Positions 36,586 through 46,977 of a stretch of 64,000 bases of DNA are shown one piece after another. Each line of letters begins with the position of its first letter. The stretch's first letter is position 1. The translations under genes and the position numbers were made by a program. The stretch is from contig NZ_AP027729.1 of NCBI RefSeq assembly GCF_030296575.1, positions 434,001-498,000 on the forward strand, read 5' to 3'. The notes beneath the pieces are model-generated. The model was not told the DNA's origin. It made no database searches and saw only the letters and a program-made list of their open reading frames with translations. The DNA is from Paraoerskovia sediminicola. GTDB lineage: Bacteria; Actinomycetota; Actinomycetes; Actinomycetales; Cellulomonadaceae.

Positions 36586-36779
36586 GCCTTATGGCTCCTG
36601 TTGCTTCGTCCGGAGGTGTGGTGCACCGCCCTCCCGCTGCTTGCGGGCCCCGGCCTCCGGGCCGAGGGTTCCCCGTCCGCCCGGGGGCGGTCAGGTTCGT
36701 GGCTGTGCAGTTCGTGGTGGCGACCCGTAGGTCACCGGGTGATCAGGACGACGTCCCGCGCACCGCAGATCTCAGGGAC

Positions 36780-36893
36780 TCAGCCCTGGCGCTGCTTGTG
36801 GCGCAGGTTGTCGCAGATCACCATGACGCGTCCGTTGCGACGGATGACCTTGCAGTTGTCGCAGATCTTCTTGACGCTGGGCTTGACCTTCAT
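36780..36893 (-). CDS. rpmJ: 50S ribosomal protein L36
   Basis: 37-aa protein, [20 protein letters not shown].., ending RHKQRQG. It has the zinc-ribbon set C11, C14, C27 and H32, so this is the zinc-binding (C+) form. GGAGGAAA precedes the ATG. It lies between infA and rpsM. Confidence 0.97.
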   Translation of the reverse strand: MKVKPSVKKICDNCKVIRRNGRVMVICDNLRHKQRQG

Positions 36894-36965
36894 GAGGTTT
36901 CCTCCGCCGCCGTGCGCACGGCACGGTCTCCCGTGCCGACATCGACGGCGCTGATCGAGTGGTGG

Positions 36966-37187
<222 letters not shown>

Positions 37188-37404
37188 ATCCTCCGCTAAC
37201 TCTCGTCTGACTGCTGTCCCACGACCACGAGACCCCAGCGGGCTCCGTGTCGTGGATGTACGTGCGTGCCGGACCCGACGCGTGTGCCACGGCCCTGCCG
37301 GCCGAGGACCGGAGGATGCACGGAACGTCCGTCGGTGATCCGTGGACCACCTGGGACGTGTCGTGCCGTGGACGGATCGTCGAACGGACCACACCCAACG
37401 GACC

Positions 37405-37433
37405 ATCTTACGCCATCAGGGAGGTTGTGAGAA
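37405..37433 (-). promoter_or_regulatory. putative infA operon promoter
   Basis: On the minus strand, -35 TTCTCA (37433-37428), 17-bp spacer, -10 TAAGAT (37410-37405). It implies a leader of about 210 nt and separates infA-rpmJ-rpsM-rpsK-rpoA-rplQ from secY-adk-map. Confidence 0.5.
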
Positions 37434-37452
37434 CCGGAGCCATGTCACACCC

Positions 37453-37500
37453 GTGTCGTGAGCTGAGGCGCGACCTGTGTCGTGAGCTGAGGCGCGACCT
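37453..37500. repeat. perfect 24-bp tandem duplication
   Basis: GTGTCGTGAGCTGAGGCG... is present twice back to back (37453-37476 and 37477-37500), followed by degenerate remnants to about 37550. It is placed just downstream of map and upstream of the infA promoter. Confidence 0.9.
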
Positions 37501-37568
37501 GTGCGGTGCGCCGTGCCGTCAGCTGTGACGTGAGCTGTGTCGTGTGCTGCCGCGCACGGCGCGGGGAG

Positions 37569-38447
37569 TCAGACGAGGGTGGCGACCCGGACACCCCGTG
37601 CCGCGAGCTCCTCGGCACCGCCGTCCCGCGCGGTCAGGACGAGCACGCCCTCCGGCAGGACCGCGACCGTGTGCTCCCAGTGCGCCGCACGCGACCCGTC
37701 GTCCGACACGACGGTCCAGTCGTCCTGCAGCACCCGCGTGCCGGCACTCCCCCGGGTCACCATCGGCTCGATCGCCACGCACAGCCCCGGCCGTACGCGA
37801 GGGCCGCGATGACCGCTGCGGAAGTTCAGCACGTCCGGCGGCTGATGCATCGCGGTGCCGATCCCGTGCCCCGTGTACTCGGTGACGATCCCGTACTCGA
37901 CACCGTCGGCGGCGCCGTCCGCCACCACCGAGTCGTCGATGGCGTCCCCGACCTCGCCGAGCCGAGCCGCGCCGGCCAGGGCCGCGATGCCCGACCACAT
38001 CGCCCGCTCCGTCGCAGCGACGAGCGCGAGGTCAGCGGTCGCGTCCGGAGCCGCGTCGGGTGGCGCCGCGTCGGGTGACGCCGCACCGTCGGCGCCGAGC
38101 ACGAAGCTCAGCGCGGAGTCGCCGTGCCAGCCGTCGACGATCGCACCGCAGTCGACGGACACCAGGTCGCCGGCAGCCAGCACACGGTCGCCGGGGATGC
38201 CGTGCACGACCTCGTCGTTCACGGACACGCAGATCGTCGCCGGGAACCCCTGGTAGCCGAGGAAGGACGGCGTCGCGCCCGCGCGAGCGATCACGTCGGC
38301 CGCGACCGCGTCCAGGTCCAGGGTCGTCAGACCCGGGCGAGCCGCTGCGCGCACGGCGTCGAGCGCGTCGGCCACCACGAGCCCCGCCCGCCGCATCACG
38401 CGGAGGTCGGCGACGGACTTGAGCTCGATGCTCTCGCGGCCGAACAT
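37569..38447 (-). CDS. map: type I methionine aminopeptidase
   Basis: 292 aa. Removes initiator Met. Metal ligands and active site: GFPATICVSVNDEVVHGIPG (His), VDCGAIVDGWHGDSALSF (two Asp), EYTGHGIGTAMHQPP (His), IEPM (Glu) and HWEHTVAV (Glu). An unusual 20-residue Ala/Pro/Asp insert (SPDAAPPDAAPD) follows the first metal loop. The start is four bases beyond the adk stop, completing secY-adk-map. Confidence 0.96.
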   Translation of the reverse strand: MFGRESIELKSVADLRVMRRAGLVVADALDAVRAAARPGLTTLDLDAVAADVIARAGATPSFLGYQGFPATICVSVNDEVVHGIPGDRVLAAGDLVSVDCGAIVDGWHGDSALSFVLGADGAASPDAAPPDAAPDATADLALVAATERAMWSGIAALAGAARLGEVGDAIDDSVVADGAADGVEYGIVTEYTGHGIGTAMHQPPDVLNFRSGHRGPRVRPGLCVAIEPMVTRGSAGTRVLQDDWTVVSDDGSRAAHWEHTVAVLPEGVLVLTARDGGAEELAARGVRVATLV

Positions 38448-38451
38448 CCGG

Positions 38452-39051
38452 TCAGGACAGGTGCGGCTCGAGCGCAGCGCCGAGCCGCGAGGCGACCTCG
38501 TCGATCGCGCCGATCCCGTCGACCTGGACGAGCAGGTCGCGCGAGGCGTAGGCCGAGGTGAGCGGGGCCGTCTGCTCCGCGTAGATGTCGAGGCGACGGG
38601 CGATGGTCTCCTCGGTGTCGTCCTCGCGACCCTCGAGCTCGGCACGACGCGCGAGCCGCGCGAGGAGCTCGTCACGGTCGGCGGTGAGCTCGATCACGGC
38701 GTCGAGGGAGACCCCGAGGTCGCCGAGGATCGCGTCGAGCTCGGTCACCTGGGCCGCGTTGCGGGGGTAACCGTCGAGGATGAAGCCGCGGGAGACGTCG
38801 TCCGCCCCGAGCCGGTCACGCACCATGGCGTTGGTGACCGAGTCGGGGACGAGCTCGCCCTTCGCCGTGAAGCTCTGCGCGGTGCGCCCGAGCTCCGTAC
38901 CGCCCTTGATGTTCGCGCGGAAGATGTCGCCGGTCGAGATCGCCGGGACGTCGAGACGCTCCGCCAGGAGCGCCGCCTGGGTGCCCTTGCCGGCACCCTG
39001 AGGTCCCATGATGACGAGCCGTGCGGTCACGGCGTCCGAGATGCTGCTCAC
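38452..39051 (-). CDS. adk: adenylate kinase
   Basis: 199 aa. P-loop GPQGAGKGTQAALLAERL, AMP-binding STGDIFRANIKGG and DGYPRNAAQV, and a short LID without zinc cysteines (RRAELEGREDDTEETIARRLDIY). GTG at 39051 overlaps the secY stop as GTGA; GTG at 39030 is a shorter option closer to the usual N-terminus. Confidence 0.97.
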   Translation of the reverse strand: MSSISDAVTARLVIMGPQGAGKGTQAALLAERLDVPAISTGDIFRANIKGGTELGRTAQSFTAKGELVPDSVTNAMVRDRLGADDVSRGFILDGYPRNAAQVTELDAILGDLGVSLDAVIELTADRDELLARLARRAELEGREDDTEETIARRLDIYAEQTAPLTSAYASRDLLVQVDGIGAIDEVASRLGAALEPHLS

Positions 39052-40343
39052 CGCAGGAACCCTTCGTAGTGACGCTGCTGGAGCTGAGCGTCGATCTGCT
39101 TGATGGTCTCGAGCCCGACCCCGACCACGATGAGGATCGAGCTGCCGCCGAACGGGATGTTCGTCTCGACGCCGAGGCCGATGAGCACCATGGTCGGCAG
39201 CAGCGCGACGAGCGCGAGGTAGACCGAACCGGCGCTCGTGATGCGGGTGATCACGTAGTCGAGGTACTCGGCGGTCGGGCGCCCGGCACGGATGCCGGGG
39301 ATGAAGCCGCCGTACTTCTTCATGTTGTCGGCGACCTCGTCCGGGTTGAACGTGATCGCGGTGTAGAAGAACGCGAAGAAGATGATCATCAGCGTGTACA
39401 GCACGATGTGCAGCGGCGCGCCCTGCGGCACGAGGTGACGGCTGATCCACACGACCCACCCGGCCGTCGGGTCACCGAACTGGGCGATGAGCCCCGGGAC
39501 CGCGAGGATCGACGACGCGAAGATCACCGGGATGACGCCGGCCATGTTGATCTTGATCGGGATGTAGGTCGACGAGCCCCCGTACATCTTGCGGCCGACC
39601 ATGCGCTTGGCGTACTGCACCGGGATGCGGCGCTGCGACTGCTCGACGAAGACCACGAGCCCGATCACCAGGATGATCACGATGATCACCAGGGCGAACT
39701 TGCCGATGCCGCCCGCGCCGGCGGCGATCGACCAGAGGGCCGTCGGGAAGCTGGCGGCGATCGACGTGAAGATCAGGAGCGACATGCCGTTGCCGATGCC
39801 GCGCTCGGAGATCAGCTCGCCCAGCCACATGATGAGGCCGGTACCGGCGGTCATGGTGATGACCATGATCGTCAGCGTGACGAAGCTGTCGTCCGGGATG
39901 ACCTCGACGGCACAGGTCGGGAAGAGCAGACCGTTCCTGGCCGTCGTGATCACGGTCGTCGACTGCAGGATCGCGAGCGCGATGGTCAGGTAGCGCGTGT
40001 ACTGCGTGAGCTTCGCGGTACCGGCCTGGCCCTCCTTGTGGAGCGCCTCGAAGTGTGGGATCACCACACGCAGGAGCTGCACGATGATGCTCGCGGTGAT
40101 GTACGGCATGATCCCGAGCGCGAAGATCGAGAGCTGGAGGAGCGCACCACCGCTGAAGAGGTTGATCAGCCCGAGGAGGTCGTTCTGGTCCTGGGTCGCG
40201 ATGCACTGCTGCACGTTCGGGTAGTCGACACCCGGCGTCGGGATGAACGAACCGACCCGGTAGATGACGATGATCGCGATGGTGAACAGCAGCTTGCGCC
40301 GCAGGTCGGGCGTCCGGAAAGCCCGGGCGAATGCGGTGAGCAC
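39048..40343 (-). CDS. secY: preprotein translocase subunit SecY
   Basis: 431-aa ten-helix channel of the Sec translocon. Opens with [27 protein letters not shown], plug region [31 protein letters not shown], and the ribosome/SecA-binding loop [27 protein letters not shown] precedes the GTG. It is cut off from rplO by a strong terminator, so secY-adk-map is a separate transcription unit. Confidence 0.99.
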   Translation of the reverse strand: MLTAFARAFRTPDLRRKLLFTIAIIVIYRVGSFIPTPGVDYPNVQQCIATQDQNDLLGLINLFSGGALLQLSIFALGIMPYITASIIVQLLRVVIPHFEALHKEGQAGTAKLTQYTRYLTIALAILQSTTVITTARNGLLFPTCAVEVIPDDSFVTLTIMVITMTAGTGLIMWLGELISERGIGNGMSLLIFTSIAASFPTALWSIAAGAGGIGKFALVIIVIILVIGLVVFVEQSQRRIPVQYAKRMVGRKMYGGSSTYIPIKINMAGVIPVIFASSILAVPGLIAQFGDPTAGWVVWISRHLVPQGAPLHIVLYTLMIIFFAFFYTAITFNPDEVADNMKKYGGFIPGIRAGRPTAEYLDYVITRITSAGSVYLALVALLPTMVLIGLGVETNIPFGGSSILIVVGVGLETIKQIDAQLQQRHYEGFLR

Positions 40344-40491
40344 CTATCCTCCTGGCCCGCGCTTGCGGGATTAGTGCGCCGGCGGGACCGACGGGACGTG
40401 ACGATCGCGTGAGCGGGACGCCACGGGCACCTTAGCCCGTCCACCGCCGCGCACGGCAGCCGCTCTCGCGACCGGTCTGCGATTCTACGTG

Positions 40492-40497
40492 CTCCGC
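40492..40497 (-). promoter_or_regulatory. possible -10 of the secY-adk-map unit
   Basis: TAGAAT on the minus strand in the 255-bp gap between rplO and secY. No convincing -35 is present, so this is tentative. Confidence 0.3.
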
Positions 40498-40554
40498 AGA
40501 GCACTCCTGACATCCGACGGCGGCCCCGGAGCTCCCGAGATCCCCGCCTACGAC

Positions 40555-40592
40555 GACAGGGCCGGTGGCGCGTGTGCGCCACCGGCCCTGTC
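40555..40592 (-). terminator. terminator of the spc operon (after rplO)
   Basis: Perfect 17-bp stem (40555-40571 with 40576-40592) and GTGT loop, six bases beyond the rplO stop. Confidence 0.92.
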
Positions 40593-40598
40593 GGTCGA

Positions 40599-41234
40599 TC
40601 AGTTCTCCGAGACGGAGCCACCGGCCGCGAGGATCTTCTCCTTCGCGGAACCCGAGTACGCGTCGACCGCGACCTCGAGCTTGACGGTGAGCTCACCCGC
40701 ACCCAGCACCTTCACGAGCTGGCCCTTGCGGACCGCTCCCTTGGCGACCAGGTCCTCGACGGTGACGGAGCCACCCTCGGGGTAGAGCGCGGACAGCTTC
40801 TCCAGGTTCACGACCTGGAACTCCGTGCGGAACGGGTTCGTGAACCCGCGCAGCTTCGGGAGCCGCATGTGCAGCGGCATCTGTCCACCCTCGAACCGCT
40901 CGGGCACCTGGTAGCGGGCCTTCGTGCCCTTGGTGCCACGACCGGCGGTCTTGCCCTTCGACGCCTCACCACGACCCACGCGGGTCTTGGCCTTCTTGGC
41001 GCCGGGAGCCGGACGCAGGTGGTGCATCTTCAGCGTCTGCACGGACTCCTCGACCGGCTCGGCAGCAGGCTTCGCAGCCTTCGCCGGAGCCTTCTTGGCC
41101 GGGGCCTTCTTCGCCGGAGCCTTCGTCGAGTCCGCAGCGGCCGCCGCCTTGGCCGGAGCCTTCTTGGCGGGAGCCTTCTTCTTCGGAGCCTCGGTCGCGG
41201 TGACCTCGGCGTCCTTCTCGGCCTTCTCAGCCAT
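40599..41234 (-). CDS. rplO: 50S ribosomal protein L15 with a histone-H1-like N-terminal extension
   Basis: 211 aa against about 147 in E. coli. The L15 core starts near residue 65 ([38 protein letters not shown], here quoted in parts: [19 protein letters not shown]). The first 64 residues are Ala/Lys/Pro repeats ([35 protein letters not shown]) resembling H1 tails. The ATG at 41234 lies two bases after the rpmD stop, so the extension is in the operon's normal reading context. Low-complexity extensions of this sort occur in some actinobacterial ribosomal proteins; role unknown. Confidence 0.97.
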   Translation of the reverse strand: MAEKAEKDAEVTATEAPKKKAPAKKAPAKAAAAADSTKAPAKKAPAKKAPAKAAKPAAEPVEESVQTLKMHHLRPAPGAKKAKTRVGRGEASKGKTAGRGTKGTKARYQVPERFEGGQMPLHMRLPKLRGFTNPFRTEFQVVNLEKLSALYPEGGSVTVEDLVAKGAVRKGQLVKVLGAGELTVKLEVAVDAYSGSAKEKILAAGGSVSEN

Positions 41235-41236
41235 GA

Positions 41237-41419
41237 TCAGTCGACCTCCTCAACCGTGACGAGGTGCGCCACGGTCGCGACCATGCCACGAACCTCCGGG
41301 CGGTCCTCCTTCACGGCGCTGTCGCCGATCCGCTTGAGGCCCAGGGTGCGAAGCGTGTCGCGCTGGTTCTGCTTGCCGCCGATGGCGGACTTGGTCTGGG
41401 TCACCTTGAGACGAGCCAT
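41237..41419 (-). CDS. rpmD: 50S ribosomal protein L30
   Basis: 60 aa: [43 protein letters not shown] overlaps the rpsE stop (TGATG). Confidence 0.97.
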   Translation of the reverse strand: MARLKVTQTKSAIGGKQNQRDTLRTLGLKRIGDSAVKEDRPEVRGMVATVAHLVTVEEVD

Positions 41420-42098
41420 CACGCACCTGCCTCTGCTGCGACGGCCTTGCCCGCGGCCTGCGCACGCAACATGGCCGCGGGAGCGACCTGCTCGAGCGAC
41501 AGCCCACGACGCGCGGCCACGGCCTCGGGCTGCTCCAGGTTACGGAGCGCCTCGACCGTCGCGTGGACGATGTTGATCGAGTTCGAGGACCCGAGCGACT
41601 TCGAGAGCACGTCGTGGATGCCCGCGCACTCGAGGACGGCGCGGACCGGACCGCCGGCGATCACACCGGTACCCGGTGCGGCCGGACGGAGGAAGACCAC
41701 ACCGGCCGCCGCCTCACCCTGGATGGGGTGAGGGATGGTGCCCTGGATGCGGGGGACGCGGAAGAAGTTCTTCTTGGCCTCCTCGACGCCCTTCGCGATC
41801 GCGGCGGGCACCTCCTTGGCCTTGCCGTAGCCGACGCCGACCTGACCGTCACCGTCGCCGACGACGACGAGAGCGGTGAAGCTGAAGCGACGACCACCCT
41901 TGACGACCTTCGACACGCGGTTGATCGTGACGACGCGCTCGACGAACTGGTTCTTGTCCGCGGCGTCGTTGCGGCCGCCGCGACGACCGTCGCCGCGCCC
42001 GCCGCCCTGGCCGCCGCGACCGCCCTGGCCACCGCGTCCGTTCGACTCGTTGGCGGCACCCTGGGGGCGCCGGTGCTGCTGCGCTGCCCTGCAGCCAT
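41419..42098 (-). CDS. rpsE: 30S ribosomal protein S5 (frameshifted in this sequence)
   Basis: About 226 aa when restored. The start [12 protein letters not shown] is in one frame; adding one G to the five-G run at 42063-42067 continues with [19 protein letters not shown], then [30 protein letters not shown] in the main frame. S5 stabilises 16S rRNA helix 34 and translational accuracy. The Gly/Arg-rich N-terminal segment of about 45 residues is typical of actinobacterial S5. Confidence 0.93.
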
Positions 42099-42138
42099 CA
42101 GAGAATCCTTTGCTTCCGTGCGGGAATGATGAGCGTCG

Positions 42139-42510
42139 TCACAGGGCCAGACCGCCTTCGCGGGCCCCGTCGGCGACTGCCGCCACCCGACCGTGGTACT
42201 TGTTGCCACCACGGTCGAACACGACCTCGTCGATGCCGGCTGCCTTCGCACGGGCGGCCACGAGCTCGCCGACCTTGCGTGCCTTGTCGCTCTTGTCGCC
42301 GTCGGCGGCACGCAGGTCCGCCTCGAGCGTCGAGGCAGAGACCAGGGTGCGACCCACGGCGTCGTCCACGACCTGAGCCGTGATGTGCCGCGAGGAGCGG
42401 GTGACGACGAGCCGCGGACGAACCGCGGTGCCGACGATCTTCTTGCGCAGGCGCAGGTGACGCCGGCGGCGCGAGACCGCCTTGCCCTTGCCGAGAACCT
42501 TGAGAGCCAT
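42139..42510 (-). CDS. rplR: 50S ribosomal protein L18
   Basis: 123 aa, 5S rRNA binding. [21 protein letters not shown] and [16 protein letters not shown], ending [27 protein letters not shown] overlaps the rplF stop (TGATG), so GTG three bases earlier is not used here. Confidence 0.97.
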   Translation of the reverse strand: MALKVLGKGKAVSRRRRHLRLRKKIVGTAVRPRLVVTRSSRHITAQVVDDAVGRTLVSASTLEADLRAADGDKSDKARKVGELVAARAKAAGIDEVVFDRGGNKYHGRVAAVADGAREGGLAL

Positions 42511-43046
42511 CACTTACCAGCCTTTCCGACCTTGCGGCGGACGACCTCGCCGGCGTACCGCACACCCTTGCCCTTGTACGGCTCGGGCTTGCGGATCTTG
42601 CGGATGTTCGCAGCGACCTCGCCGACCTGCTGCTTGTCGATGCCGCTGACCGAGAACTTGGTCGGGCTCTCCACGGCGAACGAGATGCCCTCGGGCGCCG
42701 TGACGCTGACGGGGTGGCTGAAGCCGAGCGCGAACTCGAGCGTCGAGCCCTTCGCGGCGACGCGGTAACCCGTGCCGACGATCTCGAGCTTCTTCTCGTA
42801 GCCCTGCGTGACACCGGTCACCAGGTTCGCGAGGAGCGTGCGGGTGAGGCCGTGCAGCGAGCGCGACTCGCGCTCGTCGTCGGGACGGCGGACCGCGAGG
42901 GCACCGTCCTCGAGCTCGACCGTGATGGGTGCGGGCACCGTGTGCTCAAGAGAACCCTTGGGTCCCTTGACCGTGACGAGGGCACCGCTGACGGTGACAT
43001 CTACTCCGGCCGGAACCGGAACGGGGATCTTGCCGATACGAGACAT
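42510..43046 (-). CDS. rplF: 50S ribosomal protein L6
   Basis: 178 aa, two homologous RNA-binding halves. [33 protein letters not shown], and C-terminal [27 protein letters not shown]. Lies near the GTPase centre of the 50S subunit. Confidence 0.98.
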   Translation of the reverse strand: MSRIGKIPVPVPAGVDVTVSGALVTVKGPKGSLEHTVPAPITVELEDGALAVRRPDDERESRSLHGLTRTLLANLVTGVTQGYEKKLEIVGTGYRVAAKGSTLEFALGFSHPVSVTAPEGISFAVESPTKFSVSGIDKQQVGEVAANIRKIRKPEPYKGKGVRYAGEVVRRKVGKAGK

Positions 43047-43073
43047 GGCGTATCTCTCCTTTCCGAGTTTCGA

Positions 43074-43472
43074 TTACCAGACGTAGGCGAGCACTTCGCC
43101 GCCGACGCCCTTGGAGTGTGCCTGCCGGTCCGTGAGGAGGCCGGACGACGTGGAGAGGATCGCCACGCCGAGTCCGCCGCGCACGGTGGGAAGCTTGGTC
43201 GACTTCGCGTAGACGCGGAGCCCAGGCTTGGAGACACGGGTGATGCCGACGAGCGAGCGCTCGCGGTTGGGCCCGTACTTCAGGTCGATCGTGAGGTTCT
43301 TGCCCACGGCAGCGTCCGAGACGCTCCAGCCGGAGATGTAGCCCTCCGCCTGGAGGATCTCCGCGATGTGGGACTTGAGCTTCGAGAACGGCATGGTCAC
43401 CACGTCGTGGTGCGCCGAGTTCGCGTTACGCAGACGCGTGAGCATGTCTGCGATGGGGTCTGTCATCGTCAT
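43074..43472 (-). CDS. rpsH: 30S ribosomal protein S8
   Basis: 132 aa: [40 protein letters not shown], and [21 protein letters not shown]8 binds helix 21 of 16S rRNA and in E. coli represses the spc operon by binding near rplE. Confidence 0.98.
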   Translation of the reverse strand: MTMTDPIADMLTRLRNANSAHHDVVTMPFSKLKSHIAEILQAEGYISGWSVSDAAVGKNLTIDLKYGPNRERSLVGITRVSKPGLRVYAKSTKLPTVRGGLGVAILSTSSGLLTDRQAHSKGVGGEVLAYVW

Positions 43473-43545
43473 TGGGCTTCAGCCCTTCCTCGCCGGGGTA
43501 TCCGGCCACTGTCCTCGGACGGGGGCCGGACCTGCGACGTAGTTG

Positions 43546-43731
43546 TTACCAGCTGCTCTTGGTGACGCCGGGGAGCTCACCACGGTGGGCCATCTCGCGA
43601 AGGCACACGCGGCAGAGGCCGAACTTGCGGTACACGGAGTGCGGACGACCGCACCGCTGGCACCGGGTGTAGGCGCGGACGGCGAACTTGGGCTTCGCCG
43701 CCGCCTTGTTGACCAGGGCCTTCTTCGCCAT
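43546..43731 (-). CDS. rpsN: 30S ribosomal protein S14 type Z
   Basis: 61-aa zinc-binding S14: C24, C27, C40 and C43 ([21 protein letters not shown]). This is the short C+ form; actinobacteria often have a zinc-free paralogue elsewhere under Zur control. Confidence 0.98.
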   Translation of the reverse strand: MAKKALVNKAAAKPKFAVRAYTRCQRCGRPHSVYRKFGLCRVCLREMAHRGELPGVTKSSW

Positions 43732-43732
43732 G

Positions 43733-44302
43733 TCAGTTCTCCTTGAAGGGGAAGCCGAGACGGCGCAGCAGGGAGCGGCCCTCAGCATCGGTCGTGGCGG
43801 TCGAGACGATGGTGATGTCCATGCCGCGCACGCGGTCGATCTTGTCCTGATCGATCTCGTGGAACATCGACTGCTCCGTCAGACCGAAGGTGTAGTTGCC
43901 GTTGCCGTCGAACTGCTTCGGCGACAGACCGCGGAAGTCACGGATGCGCGGGAGCGCGGTCGACAGCAGCCGGTCCAGGAACTCCCACATGCGGTCGCCG
44001 CGCAGCGTGACGTGCGCACCGATCGGCATGCCCTCACGCAGCTTGAACTGCGCGATGGACTTGCGGGCCTTCGTGACCTGCGGCTTCTGACCCGTGATCG
44101 CCGTGAGGTCGCGGATCGCGCCCTCGATCAGCTTCGAGTCCTTGGCGGCGTCACCGACGCCCATGTTGACGACGACCTTGGTCAGGCCGGCGACCTCGTT
44201 GACGTTCCCGTGGCCGAACTCCTCACGAAGGCCGGCGATGATCTCCTCGCGGTACCGCGCCTTGAGGCGCGGGACGGCGGGAGCCTCGATCTCGGTGCTC
44301 AT
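43733..44302 (-). CDS. rplE: 50S ribosomal protein L5
   Basis: 189 aa, central protuberance protein contacting 5S r[45 protein letters not shown] and [20 protein letters not shown]. Its ATG overlaps the rplX stop (ATGA). Confidence 0.98.
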   Translation of the reverse strand: MSTEIEAPAVPRLKARYREEIIAGLREEFGHGNVNEVAGLTKVVVNMGVGDAAKDSKLIEGAIRDLTAITGQKPQVTKARKSIAQFKLREGMPIGAHVTLRGDRMWEFLDRLLSTALPRIRDFRGLSPKQFDGNGNYTFGLTEQSMFHEIDQDKIDRVRGMDITIVSTATTDAEGRSLLRRLGFPFKEN

Positions 44303-44643
44303 CAGATGTCCTTCCCGGAACGCTTGGCCACCCGGACGCGCGTGGTGCGGGTCCGGCCGTCGCGCTCGACCTCTTCGGTGCGGTAGCCGACGCGGGTGCC
44401 CTTCTTGGTCTCCGGGTCCACGACCATCACGTTGCTCACGTGGATCGGGGCCTCGACCGTCTCGATGCCACCGGTGCGGGTGCCGCGCTGCGACTGCCCG
44501 ACCTTGGTGTGCTTCGTGACGCGCTGGACACCCTCGACGACCAGACGGTCGCTGTCCTGGAGGACCTCGAGGACGCGCCCCTGCTTGCCCTTGTCCTTGC
44601 CGGCGATGACGACGACGAGGTCGCCCTTCTTGATCTTCGCCAT
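44302..44643 (-). CDS. rplX: 50S ribosomal protein L24
   Basis: 113 aa with a KOW motif at the N-terminus ([25 protein letters not shown]). Early assembly protein of the 50S subunit. Two bases separate it from rplN. Confidence 0.98.
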   Translation of the reverse strand: MAKIKKGDLVVVIAGKDKGKQGRVLEVLQDSDRLVVEGVQRVTKHTKVGQSQRGTRTGGIETVEAPIHVSNVMVVDPETKKGTRVGYRTEEVERDGRTRTTRVRVAKRSGKDI

Positions 44644-44645
44644 GG

Positions 44646-45014
44646 TCAGATCACCTCCGGAGCCAGCGAGATGATCTTCATGAACTTCTTGTCACGAAGC
44701 TCGCGACCGACGGGCCCGAAGATACGGGTCCCGCGCGGCTCGCCGTCGGTCTTGAGGACCACGGCCGCGTTCTCGTCGAACTTGATGTAGGAACCGTCAG
44801 GACGGCGACGCTCCTTGACGGTACGGACGATGACCGCCTTGACGACGTCGCCCTTCTTGACGTTGCCGCCGGGGATCGCGTCCTTGACGGTGGCGACGAT
44901 GGTGTCGCCGATACCGGCGTAGCGACGGCCCGAGCCACCGAGAACGCGGATGCAGAGAATCTCCTTGGCACCCGTGTTGTCGGCGACGCGAAGTCGCGAC
45001 TCCTGCTGGATCAT
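44646..45014 (-). CDS. rplN: 50S ribosomal protein L14
   Basis: 122 aa: [64 protein letters not shown]. First gene of the spc segment, 158 bp downstream of rpsQ with a hairpin between. Confidence 0.98.
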   Translation of the reverse strand: MIQQESRLRVADNTGAKEILCIRVLGGSGRRYAGIGDTIVATVKDAIPGGNVKKGDVVKAVIVRTVKERRRPDGSYIKFDENAAVVLKTDGEPRGTRIFGPVGRELRDKKFMKIISLAPEVI

Positions 45015-45136
45015 TAATGAACTCCTGTCGTCGAGCTGGTTCTCGCTGCGCGAGCCTTGCCGAACGGATATCTGTCAGCATCGGTTCCGCTGCACCGAGG
45101 TGCGGGCGGATCCGGTTCAGTCGATGCCCGCCGTGC

Positions 45137-45160
45137 GGGCCTGCTCCGGGGAGCAGGCCC
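45137..45160 (-). terminator. hairpin between rpsQ and rplN
   Basis: Perfect 10-bp stem (45137-45146 with 45151-45160), CGGG loop, 13 bp beyond the rpsQ stop, with partial extension outward. Likely the end of the S10 operon or an attenuator. Confidence 0.75.
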
Positions 45161-45172
45161 TACGGCGGAGAA

Positions 45173-45469
45173 CTACTTGGCCTTCTCGAGGATCTCCACG
45201 AGCCGCCAGCGCTTCGACGCCGACAGCGGACGGGTCTCCTGGATGACGACGAGGTCGCCGACACCAGCGGTGTTCTGCTCGTCGTGCACCTTGACCTTGG
45301 TCGTGCGCCGGATGACCTTGCCGTAGAGCGGGTGCTTGACCCGGTCCTCGACCTCGATCACGACGGTCTTGTCCATCTTGTCGCTCACCACGTACCCGCG
45401 CCGCGTCTTGCGGAGCGCACGGGCCGCTGCGGGCGTGGTCGGCTCGGTGGCCGCCTGCTTCTCGCTCAT
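45173..45469 (-). CDS. rpsQ: 30S ribosomal protein S17
   Basis: 98 aa: [39 protein letters not shown] is the OB-fold core, [21 protein letters not shown] the tail. Start ATG at 45469, eight bases after rpmC. About 18 extra N-terminal residues rich in Ala and Thr. Confidence 0.98.
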   Translation of the reverse strand: MSEKQAATEPTTPAAARALRKTRRGYVVSDKMDKTVVIEVEDRVKHPLYGKVIRRTTKVKVHDEQNTAGVGDLVVIQETRPLSASKRWRLVEILEKAK

Positions 45470-45476
45470 CAGAACC

Positions 45477-45716
45477 TCACTCGCTCGGGCTCGGTGCGGT
45501 ACGGATCCCGAGCTCGCGCTCACGGATGATCGTGTGGATCCGCGCAATGTCACGGCGCACGGCCTTCAGGCGACCGTGGCTCTCCAGCTGGCCGGTGGCC
45601 GACTGGAATCGGAGGTTGAAGAGTTCCTCCTTGGCCTTCTTGAGCTCGGCGACGAGACGCTCGTCGTCGAACCCGTCCAGGTTGCTGGTCTCCAGCTCCT
45701 TGGTCCCGACAGCCAT
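45477..45716 (-). CDS. rpmC: 50S ribosomal protein L29
   Basis: 79 aa, two-helix protein near the exit tunnel: [44 protein letters not shown] overlap with rplP. Confidence 0.97.
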   Translation of the reverse strand: MAVGTKELETSNLDGFDDERLVAELKKAKEELFNLRFQSATGQLESHGRLKAVRRDIARIHTIIRERELGIRTAPSPSE

Positions 45717-46135
45717 CAGTTGCCACCACCCTCACGCACGACGAAACGGCACTTCATCGGCAGCTTGTGCATCGCGCGGCGCATGGCCTCGCGAGCAAGC
45801 GCCTCATCCACGCCGGCCAGCTCGAAGACGATCCGGCCGGGCTTGACGTTCGCGACCCACCACTCGGGCGAACCCTTACCGGAACCCATGCGGGTCTCGG
45901 CAGGCTTCTTCGTGAGCGGGCGGTCCGGGTAGATGTTGATCCAGACCTTTCCGCCACGCTTGATGTGCCGCGTCATGGCGATACGCGCCGACTCGATCTG
46001 CCGGTTGGTCACGTAGGCCGGCGCGAGCGCCTGGATCCCGTAGTCACCGAAGGCGATCGTGGTGCCACCCTTGGCCGCGCCGGAGCGCGAGGGGTGGTGC
46101 TGCTTGCGGTGCTTGACCCTGCGAGGGATCAGCAT
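45716..46135 (-). CDS. rplP: 50S ribosomal protein L16
   Basis: 139 aa: [49 protein letters not shown]. Binds the 50S A-site region and organises the peptidyl transferase centre. Two bases after the rpsC stop. Confidence 0.98.
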   Translation of the reverse strand: MLIPRRVKHRKQHHPSRSGAAKGGTTIAFGDYGIQALAPAYVTNRQIESARIAMTRHIKRGGKVWINIYPDRPLTKKPAETRMGSGKGSPEWWVANVKPGRIVFELAGVDEALAREAMRRAMHKLPMKCRFVVREGGGN

Positions 46136-46137
46136 GG

Positions 46138-46977
46138 TCAGGCCTCCGTTCCGGACTCGGGGGCCGCCGCGGGCGCCGCCGGAGCAGCTGCCTGCTCGGG
46201 AGCGGACGCAGGTGCCTCGGCACCACGGTCGGCCGAACGCTCGGGCCCGCGGCGCGGTGCACGACGCTCGCCACCACCGCGAGGGCCGCCACGGCCCTGG
46301 CGAGGTGCGGCGGTCGCCTGCTGCGCAGCGAACTCCTTCTCGGTCATGTCGCCCTTGTAGACCCAGACCTTGACGCCGATGCGCCCGAAGGTCGTGCGGG
46401 CCTCGAAGAAGCCATAGTCGATGTTCGCGCGGAGCGTGTGCAGGGGCACGCGGCCCTCGCGGTAGAACTCCGAGCGGCTCATCTCGGCACCGCCGAGGCG
46501 GCCGGAGACCGCGACACGGATGCCCTTGGCGCCGGCGCGCTGCGCCGACTGGATGCCCTTGCGCATGGCGCGGCGGAACGAGACGCGGCTCGCGAGCTGC
46601 TCGGCGATGCCCTGCGCGACCAGCTGCGCGTCGATCTCGGGGTTCTTGACCTCGAGGATGTTCAGCTGCACCTGCTTGCCGGAGAGCTTCTCGAGCTCGC
46701 CGCGGATGCGGTCGGCCTCGGCGCCACGGCGACCGATGACGATGCCGGGACGCGCGGTGTGGATGTCCACACGGACGCGGTCGCGGGTGCGCTCGATCTC
46801 GACCTTGGAGATGCCGGCACGCTCGAGGCCGGTGCCCATGAGCTTGCGGATCTCGACGTCCTCACGGACGTAGTCGCGGTAGCGCTGGCCGGCCTTGGTG
46901 CTGTCGGCGAACCACCGCGACCGGTGATCAGTCGTGATGCCGAGACGGTACCCGTGCGGGTGAACCTTCTGTCCCAC
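46138..46977 (-). CDS. rpsC: 30S ribosomal protein S3
   Basis: 279 aa. [22 protein letters not shown] domain [18 protein letters not shown], and C-terminal S3 domain to about residue 215. The last 60 residues are an Arg/Gly then Ala/Pro-rich tail ([33 protein letters not shown]). GTG start overlapping the rplV stop (TAGTG). Confidence 0.98.
   Translation of the reverse strand: MGQKVHPHGYRLGITTDHRSRWFADSTKAGQRYRDYVREDVEIRKLMGTGLERAGISKVEIERTRDRVRVDIHTARPGIVIGRRGAEADRIRGELEKLSGKQVQLNILEVKNPEIDAQLVAQGIAEQLASRVSFRRAMRKGIQSAQRAGAKGIRVAVSGRLGGAEMSRSEFYREGRVPLHTLRANIDYGFFEARTTFGRIGVKVWVYKGDMTEKEFAAQQATAAPRQGRGGPRGGGERRAPRRGPERSADRGAEAPASAPEQAAAPAAPAAAPESGTEA

Larger units (their letters stand above)
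37188..37568. other. infA leader and map-infA intergenic region
   Basis: 381 bp without a gene. It contains the putative infA promoter (37405-37433), the two-copy 24-bp repeat (37453-37500), and a region with repeated GTGAGCTG/GTCGTG motifs up to the map stop. No tRNA or small ORF is supportable. Confidence 0.6.

Noticed and set aside
36586-36779. Gene or attenuator between rpmJ and rpsM
   Set aside because: Only small GC hairpins (36633-36647, 36646-36663); no coding potential and no clear terminator.
37569-38675. map extended upstream into adk
   Set aside because: ATG at 38447 gives the family N-terminus and a four-base gap; the extension is out of frame over adk.
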